From contig NZ_JAARML010000002.1 in NCBI RefSeq assembly GCF_011759375.1, forward strand, positions 1,302,001 through 1,366,000: a DNA stretch of 64,000 bases, given 5' to 3'. This stretch comes from Paraflavitalea devenefica. GTDB taxonomy: Bacteria > Bacteroidota > Bacteroidia > Chitinophagales > Chitinophagaceae. A model generated the notes under the pieces. The model did no database searches, had not been told where the DNA came from, and worked only from the letters and a program-made list of their open reading frames with translations. Within the stretch, counting starts at the first letter, position 1. Each line of letters begins with the position of its first letter. A program made the position numbers and the translations under genes. This document shows, piece after piece, positions 41,010-49,997 of this stretch.

Positions 41010-43310
41010 GTACCCGATACCCAGGTTCCACACCAGGTTCTCTCTTCGCCACTGGCTGTCGCCAAAGGAGATCTTATCAATTACCCAGCGTTCACCCGCT
41101 GGCAGCCAGGGCTTGCGCAACGGGAAAGCCACATCGAGGCGGATAATCAGGATGGTAACATCGAAGCGCAGGCCCACGCCGGCCCCGACAGCTATTTCTT
41201 TCAGGAAGTCTTTACTGAATTTGGCGCCCGGCTTATGGGGATTGTCCCTGTACAACCAGATATTACCGGCATCGACAAAAGCGGCGCCTTCCACAATACT
41301 GAACAGTTTACTGCGCAGTTCTGTATTCAGCTCCAGTTTAATATCGCCGGTCTGGTCGGGAATAGCATTCGTGGCGCTGCCATTAAAAGTACCGGGACCG
41401 ATACTGCGGTTACGGAAGGCCCGGATGCTGTTGCTGCCGCCGCTAAAGAATTGTTTGATATAGGGCAGCTCGCTCGAATTGCCGTGGGGAATACTGCCGC
41501 CAATGATCAGGCGGTTGGCCCAACTGGCTGTGCTGCCTACCTGCAGATAATACCGCAGGTCGCTCTCGGCCTTGATGTACTGGGAGAACACGCCGCCGAA
41601 TACACGGCCGCCGCCTTTTCCGCGGGTGGTATCTCCAAAGATCAGCCCGGCTACATTACCCGAACCGTCGAGCGTGCCACTGAAATAAATGCCCGTAGCA
41701 TACTTGCTTTTATTGATGCGCGTATCGTACGTAAAATTGTACGTGCTGCCCAGGATGAACTGCTTTTCGATCGCCTTTGCCAGGGTCACATCGTTGCTCA
41801 TCAATTTTTCGTATTCCGTAGTTACATTCATCGGCTGCACATAATTAATGCTGATGAAGTTGAACTGGTGTTCTTTGTACAGTGATTCCTTCCAGGCATA
41901 GCCATAGGAGGCGCGGAAGGAATTAAGCGTATATAATTTCCGTTTATTCAGCAGGTCATAGCCCAGCAGCATATTCGTCTTGGGTACAAAACCGCCGCGT
42001 GTCTTGATATTGAAAAAAGGGATCAGGAACCGCGGGAAGGTGAGCCCGCCTTCCAGGCCCAGCCGGTACACATTATAACCCTCCTGGGCGCTGCTGTACT
42101 GCACTTCGGCGCCGCCCGAAGCAGTGATGGTGAGCAGTTCACCGGCCCGGAAGGTATTGCGGTTGCGCCAGGATACCGATATATTGGTGCCCACCAGGTT
42201 ATTGCTCTTTGTGGTGCCGTTGATCTCTGCGCGCAAAGACTTTTTGGGAAAGGGCGTGAGGTAATAATAGGTATTGAGCTGGGCAAAGGGACTGTTGGCT
42301 ACCCGCTCAAACCGGTTCTTCACAAACTTGAACACGCCCAGGTTCACCAGGCGGTTGAGGGAGAGATTGTGGTCCTCCCGGTTATAAATATCATTGGGAT
42401 TAAATTGCATGGCCTGTGAAAACAGGTAAGGTTTATACCGCCTGTTGGAGTCTACTACATAATAGCCCTGGTAAAATTGCCCATATCTCCGGGCCGTATC
42501 ACTGGCCGCCTGGTTCAGCCGGTAATTGGTGTAAATAACAATATCCTTGATCGTATACATTTCCCGGGCAACTTTGGGAATACCGGGTTTGAGTTTTACA
42601 TACATATTCACCCGGTGGTTACCAATCGTTGTGTCGGCTTCGATCACCAGGTATTCAGGATTGAAATAGTAAAAGCCATTGTCCTTTAAATAGGCATCAA
42701 TGCGTTCCCGTTCCAGCTTAATAATCGTGAGGTCAAAAGGTGCATCCCGCTTCAGCAGGGAGAGCTTCTCTGTCTGGCGGATCGTATTGGCCAGGAAGCT
42801 GCTGTCCATTTCAAAACGTACCGTATCAATCACATATTGAAGGCCGGTCCTTACCTGGTAAGTAGCGGTGGCCTTTTTATTTTTTACCGTTGTATCGCCT
42901 CTTACGCCCGCCTGGAAAAAACCTTTATTCTCCAGGTAATTTTCCAGCACAGCGGTATTCTTGTTCAGGCTCAGGTCGCTCAGCAATACAGGCGGTTCGC
43001 CCACCTTGTTCTTGAGCCAGCCACGGATAGAAGTTTCCTTTTTGGGATTGCCGGCCAGGTTGTATACCCACAACTTAAAACGGACGCCCAATATCTTTTT
43101 ATTGGGCTGCGGGCGGGTAAGGGCGCCCAGTTCTTTCCGGATGGCCTTTCTTTTTTTCGCGCCCAGGTCTTCTCCGCGCACCCTCACTGTAGCGCCCAGG
43201 TACAACGCCTCGCCATCCGGCAGCTTCCTGGTATTGCTGCAACTGGCCATCATCATTACTAAGCCGGTCAATATAAGTCCGTATATCAGTATGCGTATCA
43301 AACTAATCAT
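41001..43310 (-). CDS. TamA-like BamA-family outer-membrane lipoprotein
   Basis: The 769-residue protein has a lipobox (LTGLVMMMASC, then SNTRKL), as is usual for Bacteroidota TamA (TamL type). POTRA-like parts follow (LENYLENKGFFQAGV, IDAYLKDNGFYYFNPEYLVI). A C-terminal 16-strand barrel carries FSGGSNSIRAFRNRSIGPG and ends in NLVWNLGIGYSF. It lies 70 bp downstream of tamB in the same direction. The pair would move lipid or outer-membrane protein precursors between the membranes. Its convergent neighbour overlaps its 3' end by 9 bp. Confidence 0.87.
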   Translation of the reverse strand: MISLIRILIYGLILTGLVMMMASCSNTRKLPDGEALYLGATVRVRGEDLGAKKRKAIRKELGALTRPQPNKKILGVRFKLWVYNLAGNPKKETSIRGWLKNKVGEPPVLLSDLSLNKNTAVLENYLENKGFFQAGVRGDTTVKNKKATATYQVRTGLQYVIDTVRFEMDSSFLANTIRQTEKLSLLKRDAPFDLTIIKLERERIDAYLKDNGFYYFNPEYLVIEADTTIGNHRVNMYVKLKPGIPKVAREMYTIKDIVIYTNYRLNQAASDTARRYGQFYQGYYVVDSNRRYKPYLFSQAMQFNPNDIYNREDHNLSLNRLVNLGVFKFVKNRFERVANSPFAQLNTYYYLTPFPKKSLRAEINGTTKSNNLVGTNISVSWRNRNTFRAGELLTITASGGAEVQYSSAQEGYNVYRLGLEGGLTFPRFLIPFFNIKTRGGFVPKTNMLLGYDLLNKRKLYTLNSFRASYGYAWKESLYKEHQFNFISINYVQPMNVTTEYEKLMSNDVTLAKAIEKQFILGSTYNFTYDTRINKSKYATGIYFSGTLDGSGNVAGLIFGDTTRGKGGGRVFGGVFSQYIKAESDLRYYLQVGSTASWANRLIIGGSIPHGNSSELPYIKQFFSGGSNSIRAFRNRSIGPGTFNGSATNAIPDQTGDIKLELNTELRSKLFSIVEGAAFVDAGNIWLYRDNPHKPGAKFSKDFLKEIAVGAGVGLRFDVTILIIRLDVAFPLRKPWLPAGERWVIDKISFGDSQWRRENLVWNLGIGYSF

Positions 43311-43350
43311 GTAATGTGTCCAGATTCGTGTTCTTCTTTCTAAAATCTAT

Positions 43351-43393
43351 GGCAAGTGGCTAGTGGTGAGTGGCCATTTACTACTCGCTTCCA
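43351..43393. repeat. Heptad repeat array at the 3' end of tamB
   Basis: Plus strand: GGCAAGT, GGCTAGT, GGTGAGT, then GGCCATT and inverted units (TACTACT, CGCTTCC). Read on the minus strand, GGAAGCGAGTAG supplies the last codons and TAG stop of tamB. The array has period 7 and changes orientation at its middle. Confidence 0.65.
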
Positions 43394-46300
43394 CTACCAG
43401 CTCCCGGTACCACAGGCGGTTTTTCTTCCTTTTCCTTCTCTTCCTGCAGTTGACGTAAGCGTTGCCGCTCCAGCCTTCTGGCCTGGCGTTTCTTCGCCGA
43501 TTCAAAAATTTCCCGGAAACGGTTATAGTCAATACTGATCACAAAGCCCAGTCCTGTTTCCACCACATAGCCTTCCAGGATACCCTCGTATTCATTCTTG
43601 CGATAAGCACGCAGCAAATAGCGGCCATCCTTGCTGAGCTGGTAAGCGAGCGATACATCGCCGGCAATATTACTGCTTTGCCGGTTGGTGTTCTGCGCAC
43701 CTTCCACTTCAAAACTACTGCCAACGGTAACAGTCAGCCGGTCATTCAGCAACCGTTTGGATAAAGCCACATTCACATCGGTACGGTTGGTAAACTGGCC
43801 GGTGCTGTAATCTTCCTGCGACTGCACATCGAAATTGATATCAACACCCGATACCAGTCCGGACGCCAGTTGGTTAAGCTGTTCGGTCAGTATTTTACTC
43901 ACGCTCTGCCGGGCAAATCCTTCCGCGGTGAGGCTGCTGTTGCCGGTAACAAAGGGATCTTCCCGGATAAACCGGTTCAGCAGCAGCAAGGCAAATACCT
44001 GCTTGTTCATCTCCGTAGGTTGTTGCCGTATTTGCTCCAGCTTGATATTGGCATTCTCAATGATCGCTTTGTCCACTACATACGTTTTATCTTCCGGCAG
44101 CTTAATGTCAAAAGCAATAGTGGGTTTCATCAGCTCGCCGGTCATCTTCAGGTATACCTCGAAGGGAAGCCGCTGGCGATAGGTATTGCGTACAGCAGCC
44201 GTCATCTCCGGCAACTGGCTTTCTACCAGGTCAATGGGGGCAGTTTTGGCAATATACATGGCAGTGATGTCCACTTCCGCTTTTGTAGGTTCTCCCTGCC
44301 AGATGATGCGGCTGCCTTTCTGGATATCAAACTTGCGCTTCAGGAAATCGAGCGATAGTTCATAACTGCCCGACTCCAGTTCGTACGTTCCCGTCAGGGT
44401 TACCTTACCGCTGGGGTCAATACCGCCATTCAGCGCTGCTTCTCCTTTTACCCGCAGGAAATCGCCATTGCCTTCATCTATGATCAGGTTCAGCTCGGCT
44501 TCCTTGTCAATGGTGATATTTACAGAAATATCAAAGTCGCGTATGGCGGCTGTATTGAGTGAGTCCAGCGCATTCAGCCACAAAGAATCATTGGGTACTG
44601 CATCTTTGTCTACAAAACGTACAATGCCTTCCCGTTCCTGTACGCCCGGGTCATCCTGGGGCAGTACCACCGTCAGCTTCGTTTTCTCATTCACCTTCAG
44701 CGAGCCGTCCACCACCGGGTGCAGTTCGGTACCTTTAATATTAAGACGGCTGTTAAAGAATACCCTGCCATAATACAGCTCATTATCTTTCTTCGTACTG
44801 TTCAGCGCCTGGAAATTGCGGGCATTGAATACCAGGTCAAACTTATAATTGCTGAAATTGGTCGTATAGGCGGTGCCATCCAGTTCGGCGGTATTATTCG
44901 CCGAATCCCGGATCGTAAAATTATTAAACACCACGCCCTCATTGGTAATACGGATCTGTTCCTGGTCTACCTTCAGTGTGCTGCTCAGCATACGCGGTAC
45001 AAAAACAGCCTTATTAAAATTCAGTTCTCCGGTGATGGAGGGTTTGTCCATCGTGCCATTGACGGCAAACTGCCCGTTCAGGGTACCCGAAGCTTTTTTA
45101 ATTTGTCCCATTGAAATACCTTCGATCGTACTGAGCTGCAGTTGCCGCACCGCTACATCAAAATCAAAAGAGCTTACCTCCGCCATCTTATATACCCCTT
45201 TCATTCCTACATCATTGCCCCGGCCGGTTAATGTAATATCGGCCTCATAATTATTGGGTGTTTTATTATCTGCCAATATGTGCAGGTCGCCCAGGGTATC
45301 GCGGTTCACGCTTACATGCTTCACCGTAAGGTCGCCTGCAAAAACAGGATCTTTACTAATGTTGGCAAAGATGATATTGCCGTTCAGTTCACCATCGAAC
45401 AGCAGTGAATCCCGCTGTATAAAGCTGGCCAGCGTGGCGATCCTGAACCGGGAAAAGTCAACACCCAGTGGCCGCCCGTTCTGGTCTGTGCGTGTTTGTA
45501 ATGTCAGCCGCTGGTCCATAAAGCTGAGCGAGAAATTGCTGGCCGTTATATTCGTGGAATCGAACGTGATCTTATTATCATTGCTCACCTGCCAGGACTG
45601 GTAATTCAGCATCAGCGAGTCGGGCCTGAGCGAAAGGTCATACACGCCTTTGGAAGGTTGCGCTACCAATCCTTCCAGGTGGTACTTGTCTTTACCGTTC
45701 ACATCTCTCGTGGCAAGGGTGAAATTGATCTTGTTATCGGCCACCGTCGTGCGCAGGGAGGTGCCATATATGGATAATGATGCTCCGTTGCGTATGCCTT
45801 CAACCGTAGCCACTGCCTGCAGCCTGCTTTCATTTGTATTGGCCGTTAACAGCAGGTTGTTGACCTCTGTGGCGCCATAGGCGATCATCGGGGCACGCAG
45901 GGTGGCATTCAATCCGCCATTACTGGTGAAATGGCCGTTGAGCATTACCGGGTCCATACGCTTCAGGTCGGGCGCAAATGCCTGTAGCAGGGGCCTGTCA
46001 ACCAGCCTGGCCCGTATCCGGAAGTCATAGGGCGGGAGGGTGGTGAGCGAATCGCCTGCATTGGAAAAATACTGTTGTACCGAGCGCTGTATCACCGTGC
46101 CCAATTGTGTAAGATTGTATTGTCCCCACAACTGCGCTGTGAGCGCTTCACTGTTCAGGCGGATCACCTTGCCCGAATCGGTAAGGTTGGCTATCACCTC
46201 CAGGGTATCTGTTTCAATACGCTGTTCACCCATTAACAGCAGGTTCTTCGTTACCAATAATCGCCCCTGCAGGCTGTCAATATTGGTTACCGGGAAATCA

Positions 46301-48522
46301 GCGTCAATATTGCCGCGGTAAATAATAGGATCTGTGGTAAGATGCAGTGCCTGGGTCTTGATACTGTCTACGACTGCCTGCAATTTAATAGCGGGGTAAG
46401 CGCCGGCCAGGTTGCCGGAGGCATCCAGTGAAAGATGGATGGGTTCATTCTGAATACCGGCATTGACGGTGAACTGCTGTTGGGCAATGCTGCCGGCTAA
46501 CCGCAGGTCGCGGTACGTATAGCCCTTGTATTCCGCTACTGCTATCAGGCCGTTCAGCGAGGCATCCATCGTTTTGGGCTGGTAGCCCCTGCCTTTCACC
46601 GTTACATCCATGGTCAGTAATCCCAGGTCGGGTTGCTTTAGCAACTGTTTCAGGTCGAATGAGCGCGTGGTCACCACCGCATCATACCGGATGTTATTGG
46701 GATCTGCGGGGTTTTGTACCGTTCCCTTAAAACTGGCGGAGCCCAGCGTGGTGTTCAGCACCAGGTCGGCCCGGAGGTTTTTTTCCGTGCCATTCAGCTT
46801 ACCCGAAATATTGAACTGGGAGGGAAATGTAATATTGTCTGGTATCGTGCCGGCCGGCAGCAGCCTACGCATATCCCGGGCGCTGCTGCTGATGTCTTTG
46901 ATCACCAGGTCGGCTTGCATCTTTTTCATGTCGGGCAATCCCCTGATATAGCCGGCCATCTCCACATTCGTTTGCTGCAGGCCTTTCAGGCGCAGGGAAC
47001 CGATCCGCAGGTCGTTTACAGCGCCGCTTACCTGGCTATGGATATACCAGGTACCCTGCGGGTTGGCAAAAGCGGGTTGCGAACGCAGGCTGGGGGCAAA
47101 CGTGAGCACATCCTTTACCTGCACCTTGCTGTTGCGCAGGTCCATCGTCACCTGCAACCGGGTAATATCTTTTTGCAAGGCGTCAAGCGAAGGATAACGT
47201 ACTTCGATGCTGCGCTCCAGCCGGGTGCCGGGCGTTTCCACCAGCAGGTCGTGCAGGTAAGCGCCTTTGGCGGTATACTGGAAATCTGTTTTTAACTGCT
47301 GCAGGGTAAAGCCCGATTGTTCGGTCACCTTGCCTGCTGTAATACGGCCACGGATGGTATCGGCGCTGTAGTAAATATTGTTGGCTGCAAAATGCAGGTT
47401 GCGCAGGTCAAGATGGGAATAGTCCATACCTTGTTTGGCTTTGGGCGCATTGTCATCGTCCATCCTGAAATTATTCTCCTGCAGGTCCAGGTCGGCTACC
47501 TGCACGCGCCAGCCGCTTTCTGTTCGTGTTTTCACCTCCTGCTTCACTTCCTTCACCACTACTTTGGCCGCTTCTTTTTTGCCCAGGCGGATGGCGGCAG
47601 TGGTCCTGGTCAGCGCCAGCTTATCCAGGGCGATCAGGCGTTTATTCAGGTCAACATCTTTCGTGTTTACGGTCAGCTCACCCAGGTTCAGGTTGGCATA
47701 AACGGCAGATACATCATTGCCATAGTCGAGGGTGCAATCTTCCAGGTCAATCTCTTTAAACTGCAATTGCAGCGCGGAGGGGGCTTCAGCTTCTGCTTTG
47801 TCTACTGCTTCCGGTTCGGACGTAGCCAGTGGTTTGCGCTGGTAAATACGCGCCCGCAGGCCGCTGACTTCGGTAGCAGGGACATGGTAGATGGAATGCG
47901 TGGGATCAAAAACGGTGATGCGGGTATCCAGGTGCCCTATGTACGTCGTCACATCATTGCCAGTCACTACATCCTCATACCGGGCATTGATCTTATTCAG
48001 TATTACCCGTTTGATCTGCATCTTAAAACTACTGGTATCGGTAGAAGGGGCAGCAGGTTCCTTCGGGGCAAAAGCATCCACAATAAACTGGAAATTAAAC
48101 ATAGTGTCGGGCAAGGTCCTTTTGATCGAGGCCGTGATCTCCTCCAGGTTCACCTCGTTTACGACCAGTTCGTTTTTAAGCAACTTCCACAGGTTCACGT
48201 CAAACTTCATACGGCCGCCATAGAACAACGTGTCCTGCTGTTTATCTTCCAGGTAAATGCCTTCCAGTACGATCTTTTTGGGAAAACCGATGTACAGTTT
48301 GCGTACGTCTACCTTTGTTTGCAGCTTCTTTTCGAGCCAGCCCACTGCCTTGCCGCGGAGGAAATGTTGAACGGGAGGTGTTTGGATCAAGATGAGCAAC
48401 AGGATCAATACGCCCAGCAATATCAGGAAGGTCTTCAATAATATCCTCCCGATCTTTTTGAGTTTAGCAGGTACAGTACGCTGTTGTTTCAAGTTGAATC
48501 CCGTATTTATTGGTGATACCAT
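43381..48522 (-). CDS. tamB: TamB-like translocation and assembly module protein
   Basis: The 1713-residue protein has a single N-terminal membrane anchor (ILLKTFLILLGVLILLLILI). About 1500 residues of repeating beta-strands follow, as in the periplasm-spanning TamB/AsmA groove. The conserved C-terminal DUF490 block contains LTGTYELESGSYELSLDF, KRKFDIQKGSRIIWQGEPTK and FALLLLNRFIREDPF. It ends in a charged tail (KKRQARRLERQRLRQLQEE) followed by GSGSE. It is first of the tamB-tamA pair. The last three codons and the stop lie in the heptad array. Confidence 0.88.
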   Translation of the reverse strand: MVSPINTGFNLKQQRTVPAKLKKIGRILLKTFLILLGVLILLLILIQTPPVQHFLRGKAVGWLEKKLQTKVDVRKLYIGFPKKIVLEGIYLEDKQQDTLFYGGRMKFDVNLWKLLKNELVVNEVNLEEITASIKRTLPDTMFNFQFIVDAFAPKEPAAPSTDTSSFKMQIKRVILNKINARYEDVVTGNDVTTYIGHLDTRITVFDPTHSIYHVPATEVSGLRARIYQRKPLATSEPEAVDKAEAEAPSALQLQFKEIDLEDCTLDYGNDVSAVYANLNLGELTVNTKDVDLNKRLIALDKLALTRTTAAIRLGKKEAAKVVVKEVKQEVKTRTESGWRVQVADLDLQENNFRMDDDNAPKAKQGMDYSHLDLRNLHFAANNIYYSADTIRGRITAGKVTEQSGFTLQQLKTDFQYTAKGAYLHDLLVETPGTRLERSIEVRYPSLDALQKDITRLQVTMDLRNSKVQVKDVLTFAPSLRSQPAFANPQGTWYIHSQVSGAVNDLRIGSLRLKGLQQTNVEMAGYIRGLPDMKKMQADLVIKDISSSARDMRRLLPAGTIPDNITFPSQFNISGKLNGTEKNLRADLVLNTTLGSASFKGTVQNPADPNNIRYDAVVTTRSFDLKQLLKQPDLGLLTMDVTVKGRGYQPKTMDASLNGLIAVAEYKGYTYRDLRLAGSIAQQQFTVNAGIQNEPIHLSLDASGNLAGAYPAIKLQAVVDSIKTQALHLTTDPIIYRGNIDADFPVTNIDSLQGRLLVTKNLLLMGEQRIETDTLEVIANLTDSGKVIRLNSEALTAQLWGQYNLTQLGTVIQRSVQQYFSNAGDSLTTLPPYDFRIRARLVDRPLLQAFAPDLKRMDPVMLNGHFTSNGGLNATLRAPMIAYGATEVNNLLLTANTNESRLQAVATVEGIRNGASLSIYGTSLRTTVADNKINFTLATRDVNGKDKYHLEGLVAQPSKGVYDLSLRPDSLMLNYQSWQVSNDNKITFDSTNITASNFSLSFMDQRLTLQTRTDQNGRPLGVDFSRFRIATLASFIQRDSLLFDGELNGNIIFANISKDPVFAGDLTVKHVSVNRDTLGDLHILADNKTPNNYEADITLTGRGNDVGMKGVYKMAEVSSFDFDVAVRQLQLSTIEGISMGQIKKASGTLNGQFAVNGTMDKPSITGELNFNKAVFVPRMLSSTLKVDQEQIRITNEGVVFNNFTIRDSANNTAELDGTAYTTNFSNYKFDLVFNARNFQALNSTKKDNELYYGRVFFNSRLNIKGTELHPVVDGSLKVNEKTKLTVVLPQDDPGVQEREGIVRFVDKDAVPNDSLWLNALDSLNTAAIRDFDISVNITIDKEAELNLIIDEGNGDFLRVKGEAALNGGIDPSGKVTLTGTYELESGSYELSLDFLKRKFDIQKGSRIIWQGEPTKAEVDITAMYIAKTAPIDLVESQLPEMTAAVRNTYRQRLPFEVYLKMTGELMKPTIAFDIKLPEDKTYVVDKAIIENANIKLEQIRQQPTEMNKQVFALLLLNRFIREDPFVTGNSSLTAEGFARQSVSKILTEQLNQLASGLVSGVDINFDVQSQEDYSTGQFTNRTDVNVALSKRLLNDRLTVTVGSSFEVEGAQNTNRQSSNIAGDVSLAYQLSKDGRYLLRAYRKNEYEGILEGYVVETGLGFVISIDYNRFREIFESAKKRQARRLERQRLRQLQEEKEKEEKPPVVPGAGSGSE

Positions 48523-48649
48523 TGATCATAAAGGCTCCTGGTGCATAGTTCAAAAAGCAAGCCTTTTTCACCCTGCATCATTTTAATTACCGGATCTTTA
48601 AATTGGGGAGATCATTCTACAAATTACGGAAAGAAAGGCATATAGACCT

Positions 48650-49135
48650 TCAACTCCCTTTCAGGCATTCTTCCAGTATCCTTAACACCTGTTCCGCATA
48701 ATCCACCTGCACGGCCGGGGCGGCCCCTTTATCGGAGGTGATCTTTTCCAGGGTAAGTACTTCACCCCGGTAAGTAACGGCTACAAAGGCAAAGATATCA
48801 TGCACGTTCTTCTCCGGCAACGGAGCGGCGTAGCCGGTAATGGCAATCCCATAATCGCTCCGGAAAAGCTGTTGTACGCCCAGGCTCATCTGGAAAGCTA
48901 CCTTGGCCGAAACTCCGTTGCTTTGCAGGGCCTCGATGGGGTCTATCTGCAGGTGTTTACATTGCTGGCCGATATTGTATACGGTAATACCACCCTGGAA
49001 AAAGAAGGTGGCTTCATCAGCGGAAGAGAGGATGGCCTGTACATAACCGGCTGTTACACTCTCGGCCACCGCCAGTGTTTCATGGCGTTCTTTCAGGAGG
49101 GCGCGGATCGTGTTGGCTTTATTCTCAAATAGCAT
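48650..49135 (-). CDS. CinA C-terminal family, nicotinamide-nucleotide amidase-like
   Basis: The 161-residue product from the ATG at 49135 is a free-standing CinA C-terminal (PncC) domain. It has ETLAVAESVTAGYVQAILSS with the catalytic Ser, FFFQGGITVYNIGQQCKHLQ, NGVSAKVAFQMSLGVQQLF and YGIAITGYAAPLPEK. PncC deamidates nicotinamide mononucleotide in NAD recycling. The normal GGITxYN motif is intact, and ITGYAAP replaces the more usual ITGxAGP. A GTG 27 bp earlier would overlap the heptad array and the preceding gene. Confidence 0.82.
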   Translation of the reverse strand: MLFENKANTIRALLKERHETLAVAESVTAGYVQAILSSADEATFFFQGGITVYNIGQQCKHLQIDPIEALQSNGVSAKVAFQMSLGVQQLFRSDYGIAITGYAAPLPEKNVHDIFAFVAVTYRGEVLTLEKITSDKGAAPAVQVDYAEQVLRILEECLKGS

Positions 49136-49151
49136 AATCGTGGATGGAGGA

Positions 49152-49172
49152 TAACTACTCACTACTCACTTC
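49152..49172. repeat. Heptad repeat array at the 3' end of the receiver gene
   Basis: On the minus strand GAA is followed by GTGAGTA and GTGAGTA and then GTTATCC. It encodes the last residues VSSE of the receiver protein and its TAG stop. Confidence 0.6.
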
Positions 49173-49604
49173 TTTCCCTTCACTCCCTATCTTGTGGAAC
49201 CACCAGGCAATCTGCTGGCATTCCGTAAAAGTGGCCGGTTTTGTAATATAAGCGGCGGCGCCGATCTCTTTACACCGGGTCCGCTCTGCATCATTAATAG
49301 AAGTGGAATAAATAATCACGGGAATATCGTGGTACAAGGGATGTTGCTTCAGGTAGGTGAGGGCTTCCCGGCCATTCATACGTGGCATATTCAGGTCCAT
49401 CACGATCAGGGCCGGCAGCTCTCCGGGAGGAAGCTGGTCCAGGAATTCAATAGCCGATTCGCCATTATCAGCAAACCGCAGTGCATTACCAATACCGTTA
49501 TCACTGAAAGCTTCCTGCATCAGGAGTTGGTCCTCTGAATCATCATCCACCAATAAGATCGTCTTTGCTACCATATCGTTTGGATTATCAGGTATCATAG
49601 GCAT
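49155..49604 (-). CDS. Single-domain response regulator
   Basis: The product is a lone receiver of the Rcp1/CheY-like type: ILLVDDDSEDQLLMQEAF, phospho-acceptor in LIVMDLNMPRMNGREAL, VIIYSTSINDAERTRC and AAAYITKPATF. Several in-frame ATGs exist (49604, 49598, 49574), the last just before the conserved core. It has no output domain, so it passes phosphate to or from a kinase, possibly the large hybrid kinase encoded divergently at 49998. Its last residues (EVSSE) come from a heptad repeat array. Confidence 0.85.
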   Translation of the reverse strand: MPMIPDNPNDMVAKTILLVDDDSEDQLLMQEAFSDNGIGNALRFADNGESAIEFLDQLPPGELPALIVMDLNMPRMNGREALTYLKQHPLYHDIPVIIYSTSINDAERTRCKEIGAAAYITKPATFTECQQIAWWFHKIGSEGKEVSSE

Positions 49605-49639
49605 CAAAGCGTATAGGCATCAAGGCAAAAAGGCATGCA

Positions 49640-49704
49640 GGCAACGAGTTGGAAAACAGGAGTCGGCGACAATAAAGGCCTCGTTGCCCTAGTGCCTCGT
49701 TGCC
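49640..49704. repeat. Intergenic inverted repeats GGCAACGAG / CTCGTTGCC
   Basis: GGCAACGAG (49640-49648) is inverted twice as CTCGTTGCC (49680-49688 and 49696-49704). GGCATCAA words precede it at 49602-49625. The rest of the 390-bp spacer 49608-49997 between divergent genes shows no gene. The same CCTCGTTGCC word is at 29399-29408. Confidence 0.5.
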
Positions 49705-49997
49705 TTGTCTTCCTAAAAAACAATGCCCGTTCGCATTACCCATTCCCCACCGATTCCGGTATGTCCCTGTATGTATACAATTCCCACCACAGGCAGTGAC
49801 CAGGAGTCAAAAGGCCTATGGAAATTTTTCCCCAAAATGGGTATTTATTCCCCCAGGATACCTGGTTTTGTTTAATCATTCCCGGGTATAGCGGGCTGAA
49901 AGTCAATACAGATGCCAGCTCATTTTTATAGGTAAAACTGGCATGATTTATTATTTGATATACCGTTTATTATCACTTCTTACACCAAACTATTTGT

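Noticed and set aside
47317..48441. 374-codon open frame antisense to tamB
   Set aside because: The minus-strand frame is a clear TamB with anchor and domain. The antisense product has no start context, motif or sensible composition.
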